DNA of 64,000 nucleotides from Sabethes cyaneus (Eukaryota > Arthropoda > Insecta > Diptera > Culicidae), in contig NC_071355.1 in assembly GCF_943734655.1 (NCBI RefSeq), positions 29,920,964 to 29,984,963 of the forward strand, given 5' to 3'. The notes beneath the pieces were generated by a model. It saw only the letters and a program-made list of their open reading frames with translations, had not been told where the DNA came from and did not search any database. Shown in pieces: positions 1 to 11,444 of the stretch (positions are counted from its first letter, which is position 1; every line of letters begins with the position of its first letter). The position numbers and the translations under genes were made by a program.

Positions 1-603
1 GACCTTGGTTTCCACCGGGGTTGGTTACCCGATCTCCACCCGAGGTTGCTCGTATCCCGGCTGGTACCACGAGGAGGTTGGGGTAGGAGTTGCTAGGTAA
101 GAGGCTGTGAACCACTGTGGGGTCTATTTTATGCCCAGTGCACAAGGCACCGATGGTACGCATTACCAAGCCATTTACCAGCCAATATTTACGCTTTAGA
201 TCTAATTTGAAAATTTACCCAAGAAGTGTATCTGGCAGCCCCGACACCACGAGTGTTGCGAGCTTGCGAGCAGGGATACCAGGCTTGCAGATTTGTCTGC
301 AAATTCCAGATTTTTGGAACGGTCTTGCAGATCATTATAAATTTGCAGATATTTGCAGTTTTTATTGCGCTCTTCGCACTCAATTGGACTGCACAGTTAT
401 AAAGTGCAACCTTCAAAACTGTGATGAAAAGTGTGCTACTGATAATATCGCTAGTAATCTTATATCGATAATACCATCAAACTTTATCGTCACGGAAGAG
501 TATCGAAAATTGGAGGGTTTAAAGTGAAATATTCTTCTTGGCTTGTAATTATTTTAACATTTTTGTTATATTTCTACGTATTTTTGCTTATACTGGCATA
601 TTA
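1..603. other. No gene recognised
   Basis: No open frame here shows a recognisable domain or plausible splice structure. The first 120 bases are G/C-rich compared with the rest and look like the edge of a repeat, but I cannot assign it to a family. Confidence 0.3.
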
Positions 604-1416
604 CCCAGGTAACCAATAAGCATTTCCAATGCAATTTAAGAGCAAGCCAATAAGCATTTAAGTTGCCTTAAATGCTACTTAAATGCTATTTTGGCAAAAT
701 ATGCGGCTACTTTACTGCTAGCCCTCTTATAGTGCTGACAATGCTTATTTGCAGCTAGTTACCAACAAGAAGAATTTAAATAGAATTGTGGATGCCAATT
801 GGGTATTTTAATTTTTCCAAAATAGTGTTTTTTTCTCCTCATTTGTTAGCCCGTCGTTTCCTGAATCCAACAGTTCTTTTTTTATTTCAATTAAGTCAAT
901 ATTTGATGAAAAAACGAATAAAAATCAAAAATAGTACGACTTGCTGTTTGACAGATATCAACCAAGCTGATTGATTGACATGATGTCAGAAATTCTCTCC
1001 CTCGCTTCTATCATTCTAATAGAGCTCTTCATTTTGACCGAGCTTTTGACAGCTCCCATATGAAACTTGTATCGTCCGATGACCATGGTGTATCTATTCA
1101 CTGTGTTGTCTAAAGCAAGCTAAGAAGAAACGAGGTTTACTTATAAGCTATCGTCTAATTCCAAATATTTTTTAAATACAAAAAAATGTTTTTTTTTATT
1201 ACTTCCACTAGTCAAATTTGAAAAAGTCTTCATGTGACGATACAGTAACATCATATCTTATCAGAATATACAAAAATTTGTATACCGCTAAAATACCCAA
1301 TTTACAACTGTTATGCAGTTAAAAAGCTGATAAACAACTACCTGCAGTATAAAACGCCAGGGATGCTAATAAACGACTGATTTACTGCTTATTTTAATGC
1401 TTATTGGTTACCTGGG
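604..1416. mobile_element. Non-coding TIR element, 813 bp, TA-flanked
   Basis: The ends are a perfect 22-bp inverted repeat when the outer TA is partly counted (603-624 and 1396-1417, beginning ACCCAGGTAACCAATAAGCA). Both ends abut TA (602-603 and 1417-1418), so a TA target duplication with element boundaries at 604 and 1416 is the simplest reading. Motifs based on AATGCTTATT recur inside both subterminal regions. There is no coding capacity, so this is a MITE-like non-autonomous DNA transposon. A diverged relative of one end may lie near 7139-7165. The superfamily is not determined. Confidence 0.7.
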
Positions 1417-1978
1417 TATCGTTATTAATTATTAACGATAAGAAAACTTTACCAATAATCGTTATAGATTTTGATCGGCATTTCCCATCATTACAACTCT
1501 CCCATCTGAGCTGACATTTGATTTAGTAGTGGCACCAGTACCAGGAAAAGCAAATAGTATTTAATTTTTCATTTATTTCATATATGCTGCATATTTGTTA
1601 AAATTATGAATTAAGCGCGGAATTATGTATTTAGAAACTATTTTTATATTATTCGTAGCGTCGATAACAACTCTACGTAAGCATTAGAATTCAAATAGGA
1701 ATCAACCAAGATTCATGGGTTTTTACCACGAAATTTTGGCAGCTTTTCTCACCTACAAAATGTGTGACTGAACAAGTGTGCTCAAAATCCAACTTTCAAT
1801 GCAAAGGGCAATATGACTTTCATTGTTTTGGTGCAGAGTTTTTTTCGAAGCTCTTTAAACTTTCACAGATTTCCTAAAAAAGTGTGCAGATTTTTGCAGT
1901 TTATTTTCAAACCAAAAAATTCGAGTATCCGGAAAACTGCTCGATTTTTTCGATTTTCGAGCAGTTCCAGACATTTCT
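1417..1978. other. Intergenic, no feature seen
   Basis: A/T-rich sequence between two inverted-repeat elements. I see no coding or RNA feature in it. Confidence 0.3.
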
Positions 1979-2119
1979 AGATAGAATTAACAAAAGGGCG
2001 AATGGCGCAAATGTAAACAAAACGAGTGAAAGTTATTTTTTGCTGGACCAGCATAGGAAAATCAACCCTCACTCGGTTTGTTTACGCTTGCGACATTCGC
2101 CCTTTTGTTAATTCTATCT
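1979..2119. mobile_element. 141-bp foldback element, copy 1
   Basis: The whole unit is one long imperfect hairpin. Its arms begin AGATAGAATTAACAAAAGGG and run almost to the centre near 2052. A second copy of exactly the same length lies in inverted orientation at 55369-55509, which fixes the boundaries. It is non-coding and is probably a tiny MITE or snapback element. I could not identify a convincing target duplication. Confidence 0.75.
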
Positions 2120-2661
2120 TCATTTGTTTAGAAAATATGGCATCTCTGCTTGCGAGTGATCGAATCGAATAATCGTCACCCTCTGCAGTCTGCACTGCTT
2201 TCTCCTTTTGTCGACCGACGATGTCAAATTGACATTCTTCTTTAAAGGGTTTTCGTCGTTTTCGTCACGGGAATGACACTTCCAATACCAACCTATACAA
2301 AAAAAACGTAGCCAACATAGAGCGGGCCCAAGCTGACAGCTTCATACATGGGCTCAAGCTGACAACCGAGTCGGATGTGTAAATTGTTAAATTTTGTTAG
2401 TTTTAGTTTGATTTTAGCCAAGGTTTTAGCATCACATAGCTAATGCCAGGCAGGCAATTGATGCGAAATACATAAAACTGTGAAAATGGTTAGTTAAATT
2501 CGTTTTGTGAATTCACTATGCGTTTGCCGCCTTTTTCATGTGAGCAACGAAAATGTGACGTCATATCAGCCCCCTGGTTTTCGTGGTTTCGTCTTTCGGA
2601 TTGGAGAACTTGGAATATTTTTCTGTTTCGTTTACTGAAAATTGCAAGCCAATCGTCAAAA
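2120..2661. other. Upstream region of the NDUFA2-like gene
   Basis: This should hold the promoter and 5' UTR of the gene that starts at 2662. I see no clear TATA box or other core element. No competing coding feature is visible. Confidence 0.3.
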
Positions 2662-3120
2662 ATGAAACTATCGCTGCTTCGGACGGCCCGCCTAAATCCT
2701 GCACTGAAGGAGCTACGGCTGCACCTGTGCCAAACCGGTGAAGCATCCAAGGGAGTACGGTAAGTGGCGGATTGTTTTGAACGGAACCTGATTACACAAT
2801 CATTTTTGGGGGCATTCCTTCTTATTTTTTTTTTTTGCTTCTGGCCTGACATTCCGACATTGCAGGGAGTTCATCAGTACCCAGTATGCGGGTTTGAAGC
2901 GTGAAAATCCAAAGCTACCGATTCTGGTTCGCGAATGCAGCGGAGTTCAGCCACGGCTGTGGGCTAGATACGGTGGGTTCATTCATAGGACGTTCTTTGC
3001 GAATGCTTAATGACGCTTGCTTTTATTTTGATTTTAGAAATGGGTAAAGAAACGTCCGTTTCGTTGACCAATGTTGGCGCAGCGGATGTTGCAAAGCATA
3101 TTGCCGACCTCGGAAAGTAA
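2662..3120 (+). CDS. NDUFA2: NADH dehydrogenase [ubiquinone] 1 alpha subcomplex subunit 2 (complex I B8)
   Basis: Accessory subunit of mitochondrial respiratory complex I, with the thioredoxin-like L51/S25/CI-B8 fold. Three exons: 2662-2759, 2866-2972 and 3038-3120. All introns are GT-AG and short (106 and 65 bp), and the phases close to 95 codons plus TAA, close to the family's usual length of about 99. The start at 2662 gives the short basic N-terminus (MKLSLLRTARLNPALKELRL) typical of the family. The conserved pair of cysteines falls at residues 23 and 57, and the central segment reads NPKLPILVREC. An AATAAA follows 23 bp after the stop. The next gene is convergent, on the minus strand. 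It appears intact; identification is by family recognition. Confidence 0.93.
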
Positions 3121-3142
3121 GACGTGAATGGTAGAATAGTTA

Positions 3143-3148
3143 AATAAA
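3143..3148 (+). terminator. Polyadenylation signal for the NDUFA2-like gene
   Basis: AATAAA lies 23 bp past the TAA stop. The reverse complement of the same hexamer, at 3230-3235, could serve the convergent minus-strand gene, whose stop is at 3501. Confidence 0.45.
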
Positions 3149-3500
3149 ATCGCATAATTATACAGACAAATTGGACAACTAATTTTTTGAAGAAAAATTG
3201 ACCCAGAATAGAATTGTTGTTTAGTCAGGTTTATTCGCTGCTTGTTTACACTATTACGACGGAGTCCTAAAAAAATCAAAATACATTGATAAACTGTATT
3301 AATACTAGAAAAAAAAAGCGACTCAGTACGTCGCAAGTTATTTTTTCCCTATCTTAACATGGTGCAGTTTCAGTAAACTTTTTCATTCCCATTGCTCTTG
3401 TAATGCACATTGAAATGTTAATGTATAAATAGAAGAGATATTGTATTTTAAATATCGAATTCGATCTAACAGATCGGTCACGTTTTAAGTAGTCTACTGT

Positions 3501-5701
3501 CTAGTTGAGCCGCTGCGAAATGGGAATTTTCTTGCGGCGACGATTCAGCTGTGATCGTTCCCACAGCTCGTAGTATCGTTCTTGTTTGAGCCACTCTTGA
3601 TACTTGTACCACCATTCCTCCCATTTTATGTAGTCCTGCGTTTGAAATAAGAAAACAAATTGAAATAAACCGATTATCGAAGCCGTGGATGTAAACGTAC
3701 TTGAAGATCCAGATCTCTGAGATAACCGCGACCCTTGTAGTACTCGTACCGCACCCGAACATCATCCCACGAGGATAAGCCGCTCGGTCCGGTGGTCATT
3801 AGCTCCTCCGGGAAGTGTCCGGCCGGTGCCGGCGAGTACGTATACCTAACCGGAGGAGGTTGTTCCATTTCCTCCTCGATCATGACTTTCAGATCACCAC
3901 CGGAACTGTTCTTTGTGATGCGCATATTCTCCATGTTACTACGATCGACGCTCCATTGGGCCATCTTGCCGAACCGTTCCGATAGCGTCAGCCGAGTGGT
4001 GGCCGTAAATCGGGGCAGTGAATTTTCACTGCTGGAGGAATCTTCCGAACCCGAGGACGGTGACCGTGGCCGGCGTTGCTTCGGCTCGCCTTCGATTTTG
4101 ACTCTTGCGCGCATCTGGAGAGAAGAATCATTGTAACAATCTAAGAACATTACATCAAACCACGTTAGGTGGGTACCTTCTCAATATTTTTCTCCTTGTG
4201 CTTCTTGCTAGAGGTTGAAGGAACTTCCGCTGATGAAGTCTTCGACGAACGAACTTTAACCGGGCGAGGATCCTCCGGAATGGGTTTCGGTTTTGGAACT
4301 CGCATTTGCTTCGGCGAAGGTGCTTTATCCGATTCGGGTGTCTGTGGGCGGCGGACCCTTTCCGCTGGCGGTGGTGGCGGAATGGGTCTCGATGGACGAT
4401 CTCTGGGATCCTTTGATTGTACAAAATAAAAGCATGTTACATTACGTGACTATCCATGGTACGGAATGAGCTGTTGATACAAAATACCAACCGTGGTTGG
4501 CAATGTTACCTTGTCGACGCGATGCACCTTCGGCATCGGTTCCTTGCGGCGCGGATCCGTCGGCGGCGGACTCATCATACGTGCTACCGGACCGTCGCGA
4601 CGACTTTTCGAGATGTGAGCACCGTGCGGCGAGACAACGCGATGACGCGAACGCGGACCGGATATCGAACGAGAACGACTAAATGGCATGATGCAATCAA
4701 AAACACGCACGTTCGAAAGGAGGGAACAAACACAGATTAATTATCAACGTTTGAATGCTACTTGGCAAGTGGTGTCCAAGCTAGCACGACCATACTTACC
4801 GAATCGGACGGCGGTGTCGCTCCTCAACGGAACAGGCCGAACACGACTCATCTGAACAACTGGAAACTGAGGGAGACCGACTTATCTGCAAAAAGGGAGC
4901 AAAATTGTCAGTATTTTAACATGTTTTGAACTCTAAGAGTTTGTCAGAATAACCTACCTTAGGCGGTGGCGACGGAGGACGCTTCGGTTTCGGTCTTGGC
5001 TGTGGAATCGGGGACATTCTGCGAACTGGCATGCGACGTGGTGATCCGGAAGCTGAAATCGGCGATCGGCGGTGGAATTCCGGCGGCGACATACGGCGCA
5101 TCATTCTGGGTGGCGGCGAGCGAGGTCTGCGCTTCATAACTGGCTCGGGCGGCGGCGGCGACAGAGACGATGGTCGCCGCCGCATCGGTGGTGGCGAGGG
5201 CGATACCGGTAACGGGCGCCGTTTTCTCATCGGAGGGGGCGAAGGACTGCGACGGTGTCGCGGTGGAGGAGACCGCGGAGACCGGCTGCGGCTACGACGC
5301 GAAAGCGGCGGACCATTGCCGAAACGGGCCGATGCTCGCTCGCTATCCGAGCTGCTTGGATCGTCTTCAATATACATTTTTTTGAAACCGGTGTGACGCC
5401 AACGGTTCGGGTCTTTCTCCTCTACCTCGAGCAGTTTCTTGTCCCACGTTTCGTTGGGAAAAGCACGTGCTTTACGCATTACATTGTCGATTTCCTTGCG
5501 CTTGCCAGCCGGATGACTGGGATCTGGAATAAAAATAATATTCCATAAACTGAACCTCATTCAATTGCATCCAAGCAACCTACCATTAATCCGAACGTGA
5601 TTGGGCTTTCGGTCCATGCGCAATTTACTAGACCCAAGCGGTCCGCCCCGAGATGGTGACGGGCTCCGCCGGGTAAGACGACCGGATAAATTGCGGTCCA
5701 T
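3501..5701 (-). CDS. Arg/Ser/Pro-rich nuclear-type protein, 573 aa, unrecognised
   Basis: Seven exons on the minus strand: 5701-5584, 5523-4958, 4885-4800, 4678-4510, 4410-4177, 4114-3701 and 3635-3501. All junctions are GT-AG and the lengths sum to 1722 nt, with one open frame ending in TAG. Exon 1 and the start of exon 2 (residues 1-95) are basic and look conserved, including a stretch reading RKARAFPNETWDKKLLEVEE. Residues about 98-225 are packed with SRSRSPRSPPP-type repeats. The middle is Pro/Ser/Lys-rich. The C-terminal 75 residues are a compact aromatic block (WDDVRVRYEYY..., then KWEEWWYKYQEW) with at least six tryptophans. RS-like composition suggests a role in pre-mRNA processing, but that is inference; I do not recognise the orthologue. 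It is convergent with the NDUFA2-like gene. Confidence 0.85.
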
Positions 5702-7537
5702 TCGCACGACACGCACAAAATCTTACGTTCGGTCTGTCCGGTTAACCTTTGTTTTTAGAGAAAAGTTTTTTCGAAATTTACGCTCTGCTTTAACAATGCA
5801 CAAGAAACTCTGCAAAAGCGGTAGGATGAGAAAACGGAATACAAGATCATCAGAATGTGGTCATTTTTGGGAAAAATTCAAGTGCTGATTTGCAATAAGC
5901 CACGAATCGGCGGAAGCTTATTTTGCGAAAAACAACCGACGACATCGCGAATCGTCCGTCCGAAACCGTTCTGCCCGAGACACGACAATTACGAATCGCG
6001 CTAGGAAACTCCATCCGGGAGTTCCTAATTCGACCGTTCCGATGTCTGTAATGCCATTGCGCAGCAATTAAAGCCGCACCGCGCCCGACGAAACCGTATC
6101 ACGGCACAGACCAAACGAACCGAATCGATATCGAAACCGTTACCCGTAAAGTAATCCGACGACATAACGCAATCGACGCTTCATCCGAGCAGAAGCAACG
6201 GAACATCAATCAATCACACAATCTGCTTAGCAGCAGAAAAAGAAATTTCATTTTAAGCCACACACCGTTCCACCGAAGGGTGTTGGCTTTTTTGTTCCTT
6301 TCACCTTCAGCTTCAAGGGTGAAAGGACTGGTCACCACAATCATCACCATTAATCATCAACCAGAGCTGAAAAATCCTTCAGCCCTTTTTTCATTTGCTA
6401 CGTCCACCCACGTAAAAGCCATTGTGCAGCTATACCGACAAATCGATCGCACGACCCCGGTTTTCGCACTCGCGGCGACACTCGCTTTTTATCCATTCCG
6501 GAAAGCGGATATTTCCGTACCTTAATGCAACGCGATATTTCCCAGCAAACGAAAGAATTTCGGGAGAAAACTTCGATAGCAAATCGCAACGATCACGTCC
6601 ACTGTCTATACCTTAATCCGTCGCCATTTTCAAGAAAATTTTCGACTTTTTTACCGTTTCGTTTTGTCGACTCAATTTGACAGAGTGGCGTTGCACGCTA
6701 ATTACCAATTGTTTGAACATCGGATTGAAAACATGTTTTTTGGTCGGTTTGGTAATACCCGTAATACCAGAGACAGACATACAATTGAAGATAGAATTAA
6801 ATATATTTTTAGATTGTTTGAGCGATTGTACAGCCATCCTACTGGCCATAACTGTTCCGCTCTCCATTTGTTTCAACCCACCCTCCAGCACACAGTCAGA
6901 GATCACGCAGTGTGAATCTCGACCCGTGAGTAGAGAGTTGAAGCCACATCTTCGTTTGTCGACTCACAACGAGTCGCCGTGTTGAGGATAGACGAGAATC
7001 AGGGCTGAACCTCTGCTAGCGCATCCTTCAAGTCCTGTTCCTTCCCTATTCTCCTCTCCACCTCATTCGTTTCTTTGTTTTTCGGCAGAGAGAACATGCA
7101 TGGTTAGAAATCGTCCACTGCATCAGTGACCGGCTTGCCCAAGTAACCAGTAAGCACTAAACACTAAGTAGTCCTTGGACAACATTGTATTAGCATACAG
7201 AACTATGATTAAAAGCATATTTTTCTATATATACTTCTATAGAACTCACATAATGCTAAAAAGGCGAAATAGCGGGTTGTTAAAATGCTACGCCACAAGA
7301 TCCAATGAGCATTATCAGTGTTTGTTTGAGGCTTAAACGAAACGTCATTTTGTCTACATTATCGACGTATCGAAAAAGTATCGATGGCATATCGTTTGCT
7401 TGTTATGGTAAATAAAAATAGATTCGGTCGGGATTTAAAAAACTAAAAAAGCAAGCGATTTTTTTTGCTGCATCTCAAGGGGAGCAGGATAAACATAACC
7501 ATTTTTGGAAATGCTGAATAATCTTACCACCTAGACA
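5702..7537. other. Upstream/intergenic region, no gene seen
   Basis: The part next to 5701 should be the 5' UTR and promoter of the minus-strand RS-rich gene. Open frames around 6400-6985 occur on both strands but show no recognised domain or splice logic. A sequence near 7139-7165 resembles one end of the 604-1416 element. Confidence 0.3.
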
Positions 7538-7593
7538 GGGCTCGAACCGGGAGTTAGTCATGCAACCTCATTCGTTTCCTTGCACCTTTGCTA
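7538..7593 (-). repeat. tRNA-derived SINE or tRNA relic (pol III box A/B)
   Basis: Read on the minus strand, TAGCAAAGGTGC (7593-7582) resembles an internal box A and GGTTCGAGCCC (7548-7538) matches box B. The 33-bp spacing is of tRNA type. The T-arm stem does not pair well and no complete cloverleaf can be drawn, so a functional tRNA gene is unlikely. A tRNA-headed SINE or decayed tRNA pseudogene is the better reading. Confidence 0.4.
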
Positions 7594-7855
7594 TCTAAAC
7601 CATAGCGGATGTGATTGAGTGAGGTGAAATAAGTCGTATTTAAATCTTGGTGATATTCCCTCTCATATCATAGCTACTTGTTCTGCATTACCAATAGGGT
7701 AGAAAAAGACGGCAACCGTCAGATGGAAGAGGGCACAAATAGTGGCCGCAGAATAGCAAAATAAGAAGTCAAGTACAAGCCGTTCATCAACACTTACGGC
7801 TCGTTTTAATGCAATTGACTAAATGCATTATATTGTTACGTTATATGCGCATATA

Positions 7856-8231
7856 CCGTGGACCCCCGTTCGTTTGACCATTTTTAATCTGAACACTTTT
7901 TAATCTGAACCCCGCTGGTTTGCACGACGTGCAAATTAAAAATGGTTTGAATGTCATTCTCAACATGACATCATTTGTTCGATTCGTTTGTACTGACCTA
8001 GCGTGTTTAATCGGTTTCACATTTCGTTTTCCTAACGATTAAGATAGAAATTCGATCAGAAAATGTAATATTCGCACTTGCAACTGCCAACTAAAACAAA
8101 CCACCAAAACAATAACAAAGATCAGGGCGGCCAGTTCACAGTGGTTTTAGCATATTTCGGGTTACCAGTTGTTCAAATTAAAAAGTAACCCCGTTAGTTT
8201 GCATGAGGAATCGTTCAAACGAACGGCCCAG
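7856..8231. mobile_element. Pogo-like MITE, uninterrupted copy
   Basis: Non-coding, about 376 bp. It begins CCGTGGACCCCCGTTCGTTT next to TA (7854-7855). Its right end is a decayed inverted copy (TCAAACGAACGG...) next to TA at 8232-8233. CAGTGGACCCC-type ends with TA duplication are typical of pogo/Tc1-mariner MITEs (family knowledge). The same element occurs inverted at 16507-17695, where it is interrupted by nested insertions. Comparing the two gives the empty site for that insertion. Confidence 0.75.
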
Positions 8232-8788
8232 TAAACCATTTGGTTTGTATATCTCGATTGCAACTGAGATATACGAAATCATATCTGAACGAAAAAGTTA
8301 TATTTCACGCCATATAAGAACATATATGTACCAAAGTAGAGGCGATATACGTGCGAAAATTTTGACAATAGAGGTTTTCCGTCAAATCATACCCATGCTT
8401 TTCTTATTTTTCCCTGAAAGTACGTTAAATATGACGCTGAATGGTGCAAAAAAAATTTTTTTTTAATACCTCTAGAATTTACTATGACTTTTGAAACGAT
8501 GAAAATTGCAAGAATGTTGAATTTTTTTTCACCAAATCACGAATGTTGAATATAAAAAAGGTGCGTTTTGGCAGCACTGGCGACAAAATTTTTGCAGCTT
8601 TTCTGGCAACATTGTACAAATGTGACAGGCTGATAGCCAATCAAAAGCTGGCTCCAAATTGGCTTCGAAAGTCATGTGCATTGTCCGTTGAATTATCAAA
8701 CGTAAATAAAAACCTAAATTTTCGTGTTTTAAAATTTCAGTTTTTTAAGAAGGTTAGAGCAATTTTTGGACGAAAACGCGATTGCACC

Positions 8789-10875
8789 ATGTCAATTAGT
8801 TTCGAAAAAGCAGACTCAAGGAACTTACCTCTAGTTAATGAAGGTATGCTGGTGAAGTTTTTTACTTCACATTCAAGCTTTGCCAGTTCAGAGATGAAGC
8901 AAGTTAAAGTAAAGAGGTAATTTGTTCTTCATAAACAAAAGTATTGTATTGACTAGCTACATTCCCTATATTTTTTAGAGCTGGCAGGACTACGTATGGT
9001 GACTTTGCTGTTGGCTTCGTCAAACTGCGCCGTTTCGGTGACATATGCGAAATATTTGCCTCTGTTACTCCAGAGCATAAAATAAGTCAACGACCATACG
9101 AAATTTTTTTACATATCGACGAAAATAAAAATTCAGTCGTAGATTTCGATTGCCAGTGTGAGGCGAGCAAAGGTAAGATCTTGACCTCTAATATTGTCAA
9201 TTGCAAGGAAAATTGTCCAATCAATAAGTGCGCAATCGCTCATAAAAGTGCTATTTTAGCTTAAATCGTTTCGGTCTCTTCGGCGCACTTATTGCTTGGA
9301 AGATAACGAAAAAGTGCGCCGAAGATACCGAAATTAAATCCTTCCGGCACTTAGCAAAATAGCACTTTTATGGTCGCACTTTGGATGGTACAATTTTCCT
9401 TGCAATTGACAATACCGTTTTTGTTATTTAACCTGGGTTAATTTCAATCCGACCGTTGAATAAACAAACATTTTCGGGAGAATAAACAAACGTTCTCGGG
9501 TTGTCGATGTATTGCTTATAGCGGGGTTGAGACTGTGAAAAAAACCCAGAGCGAAACAAATTTCAACCTGAGTGCAGAAAAACAAACGTTTTCTCAGCCA
9601 TTTGATTGGAACTAGAGCGAACCCAGCACGCCGTATGCACGTCGCAAGTAGTGCGCTGTGATCGCATAGTGATTCGTTATACCCAAGCTATATACCGTAT
9701 ACAGCGTACAACTTGCGACACACAACCAGAATAAACCGAAAGTCGCAAGTCGATTACCACGGGTTTCAACTGCAACAGCAACAAACATTTAAAATGACCT
9801 CAAATTAAATATTCTGATTGCAAATATTTTTCTCTCATTACGTATTTAAAACAGGTGGCTGTAAACATGTGTCTGTCTTTTTATTCTGGCTGTTTAGACG
9901 GAACGAGCTACCCGCTTCAACGGAAGTTGAATGCTACTGGAAAATCGCCCCTATGACTGAAGCAGCCAAGAAAAAAGGGATGGTTTGGGCATCACAGATG
10001 GACATCGCGAAAACCAGTAACCAAATTCGGAAATTAGACGCACAAAAAAAGGCTGAAATTTTAATTAAGTTTGCCGTAAAAGCAAAATATGCTAAACTCG
10101 AACAACCGGCAGGAGTCCTAAAATACCTTTTGCCTTACGCTCCACGAAAAATGATGTCATTGGATAGTCTATTTATCTCGTTTAAAAAGTCACAGCCAAG
10201 TAGTTATAGCATGTCATCATTTTTCCGATTTTGTCAGGTTGCCATGAAAAAGGATGTTTTAGAATCGATTGCTGAGGCAACCGTAGACCAATGCGAAAAC
10301 TCTGAGTGGTACTCATATCGCATTGCTCGTATAACGGCATCCGTTTGTTATGAAGCATCCAAAAGTACGACATATGAAGGTTCTCTTAAGGAGAGAATCA
10401 TGGGTTATAATGCACCATTCGAATCCGCTCAAATGAAGCGTGGGAAACAATTGGAAAAACGAGTCTTATTAGTTCTAGAAAAAGAGTATGGACCTATAAA
10501 AAAATGTGGTTTCTTTCGGAAATTCATCCACATTTGGGAGCTTCTCCGGATGGAATTCAAAGCAACCGAGTATTTGAAATTAAATGTCCTTCGACAATAA
10601 GCACTCTGCGAAACTATGTATCGGAATCTGGAACTATACATGGCAAATGGATTGCTCAGATGCATCTCCAAATGTATTTAAGTAATAAAAATAAGGCAAT
10701 ATTCTGTGTAGCAAAGCCGGCTTTTGAAGGAAACGAAAATATCAGAAATTTAATAGTAAAAGAAGTAACCTTCAATAAAATATATTTCGATAATTTACTG
10801 AAGCAAATTACATCGTTTTGGCAAACTGCGATATATACAACGATTAAAGAACAATACTTGTTTAAATTCAAATAA
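8789..10875 (+). pseudogene. Transposon-encoded SWIM/YqaJ-type exonuclease, frameshifted
   Basis: Exons 8789-8916 (the frame is open back to 8543), 8979-9172 and 9855-10875, with GT-AG introns. The second exon junction assembles a CQC...CKH cluster, a SWIM-like zinc finger. The third exon carries YqaJ/lambda-exonuclease signatures: RITAS, then GASPDG and EIKCPS, which supply the acidic and ExK metal-binding residues. The frame is broken by one missing base between about 10496 and 10515: upstream reads into a stop at 10600, while the downstream frame continues to TAA at 10875. Adding one base makes the total divisible by three (447 codons from 8789, or 529 from 8543). By family knowledge YqaJ nucleases process DNA ends; a role in transposition here is inference. 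Intron 2 contains a MITE. The 5' start is uncertain. Confidence 0.75.
9194..9412. mobile_element. 219-bp palindromic MITE, copy 1
   Basis: The ends are long inverted repeats beginning TTGTCAATTGCAAGGAAAAT, with TA on both sides (9192-9193 and 9413-9414). Most of the element can fold on itself. It sits in the 682-bp second intron of the YqaJ gene. A second copy lies at 54428-54640. Confidence 0.8.
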
Positions 10876-11444
10876 TAAAATCTGATTAAATCCACCTGAT
10901 GGTGTAGCGAACCTTTGTTATAACATCTTACTGTTTTAAATCGAAATAGGAATGTTTGTTAAAGCTGTGTTAGTATATATCATAAGTTTATATCTCTTCT
11001 ACTGACAGATAATAAATGTAAAAAATTATAATATACTAGTTGAGCCCGAATCTTACGATCCGGCAAAAAAATTTCTGTTCAGAATTCAGAAAACTCCGGA
11101 TACATTCTATTGGCCAGTGTTTGCGAAGATATTCAATCTTTGTTCTAGTTCTTAAAGTTTCTATATTGCATAATATAGCTCTAAGATGGTTTCAAAAAAA
11201 GTCATAGCCGCAAACTGAAACCAATAGTTTTTATGCTCGCATTGGATTTTATTTAACTGAATAAAAATATCTCCACTTCCACTATGCTGATTCTCTAGGT
11301 GGGCAAAATGGCTCTTTTGTGTCCATAGTCTGCTGCGAACCGATTCATATGGTCAGTGTTAAGTCAGACAAAACTGAGTAGAATTTTGTAAACTTTTGCG
11401 ACTTGGTTCGGTCTGATGTAACACCGACCATATGATATCGCGAC
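10876..11444. other. Transposon interior between convergent genes
   Basis: A/T-rich 3' region after the YqaJ stop. No coding feature or inverted-repeat element was recognised. Confidence 0.3.

Noticed and set aside
3792..5560. Plus-strand frames opposite the minus-strand RS-rich gene
   Set aside because: The minus-strand model has seven phased exons with consensus splice sites. The plus frames have none and are composition artefacts.
6613..6985. Opposing 97-102 aa frames upstream of the RS-rich gene
   Set aside because: No domain, no supporting splice sites and both strands equally open, so coding cannot be claimed.
10182..10895. Minus-strand frames opposite the YqaJ exon
   Set aside because: Shadows. 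The plus strand carries the GASPDG and EIKCPS motifs and the splice structure.
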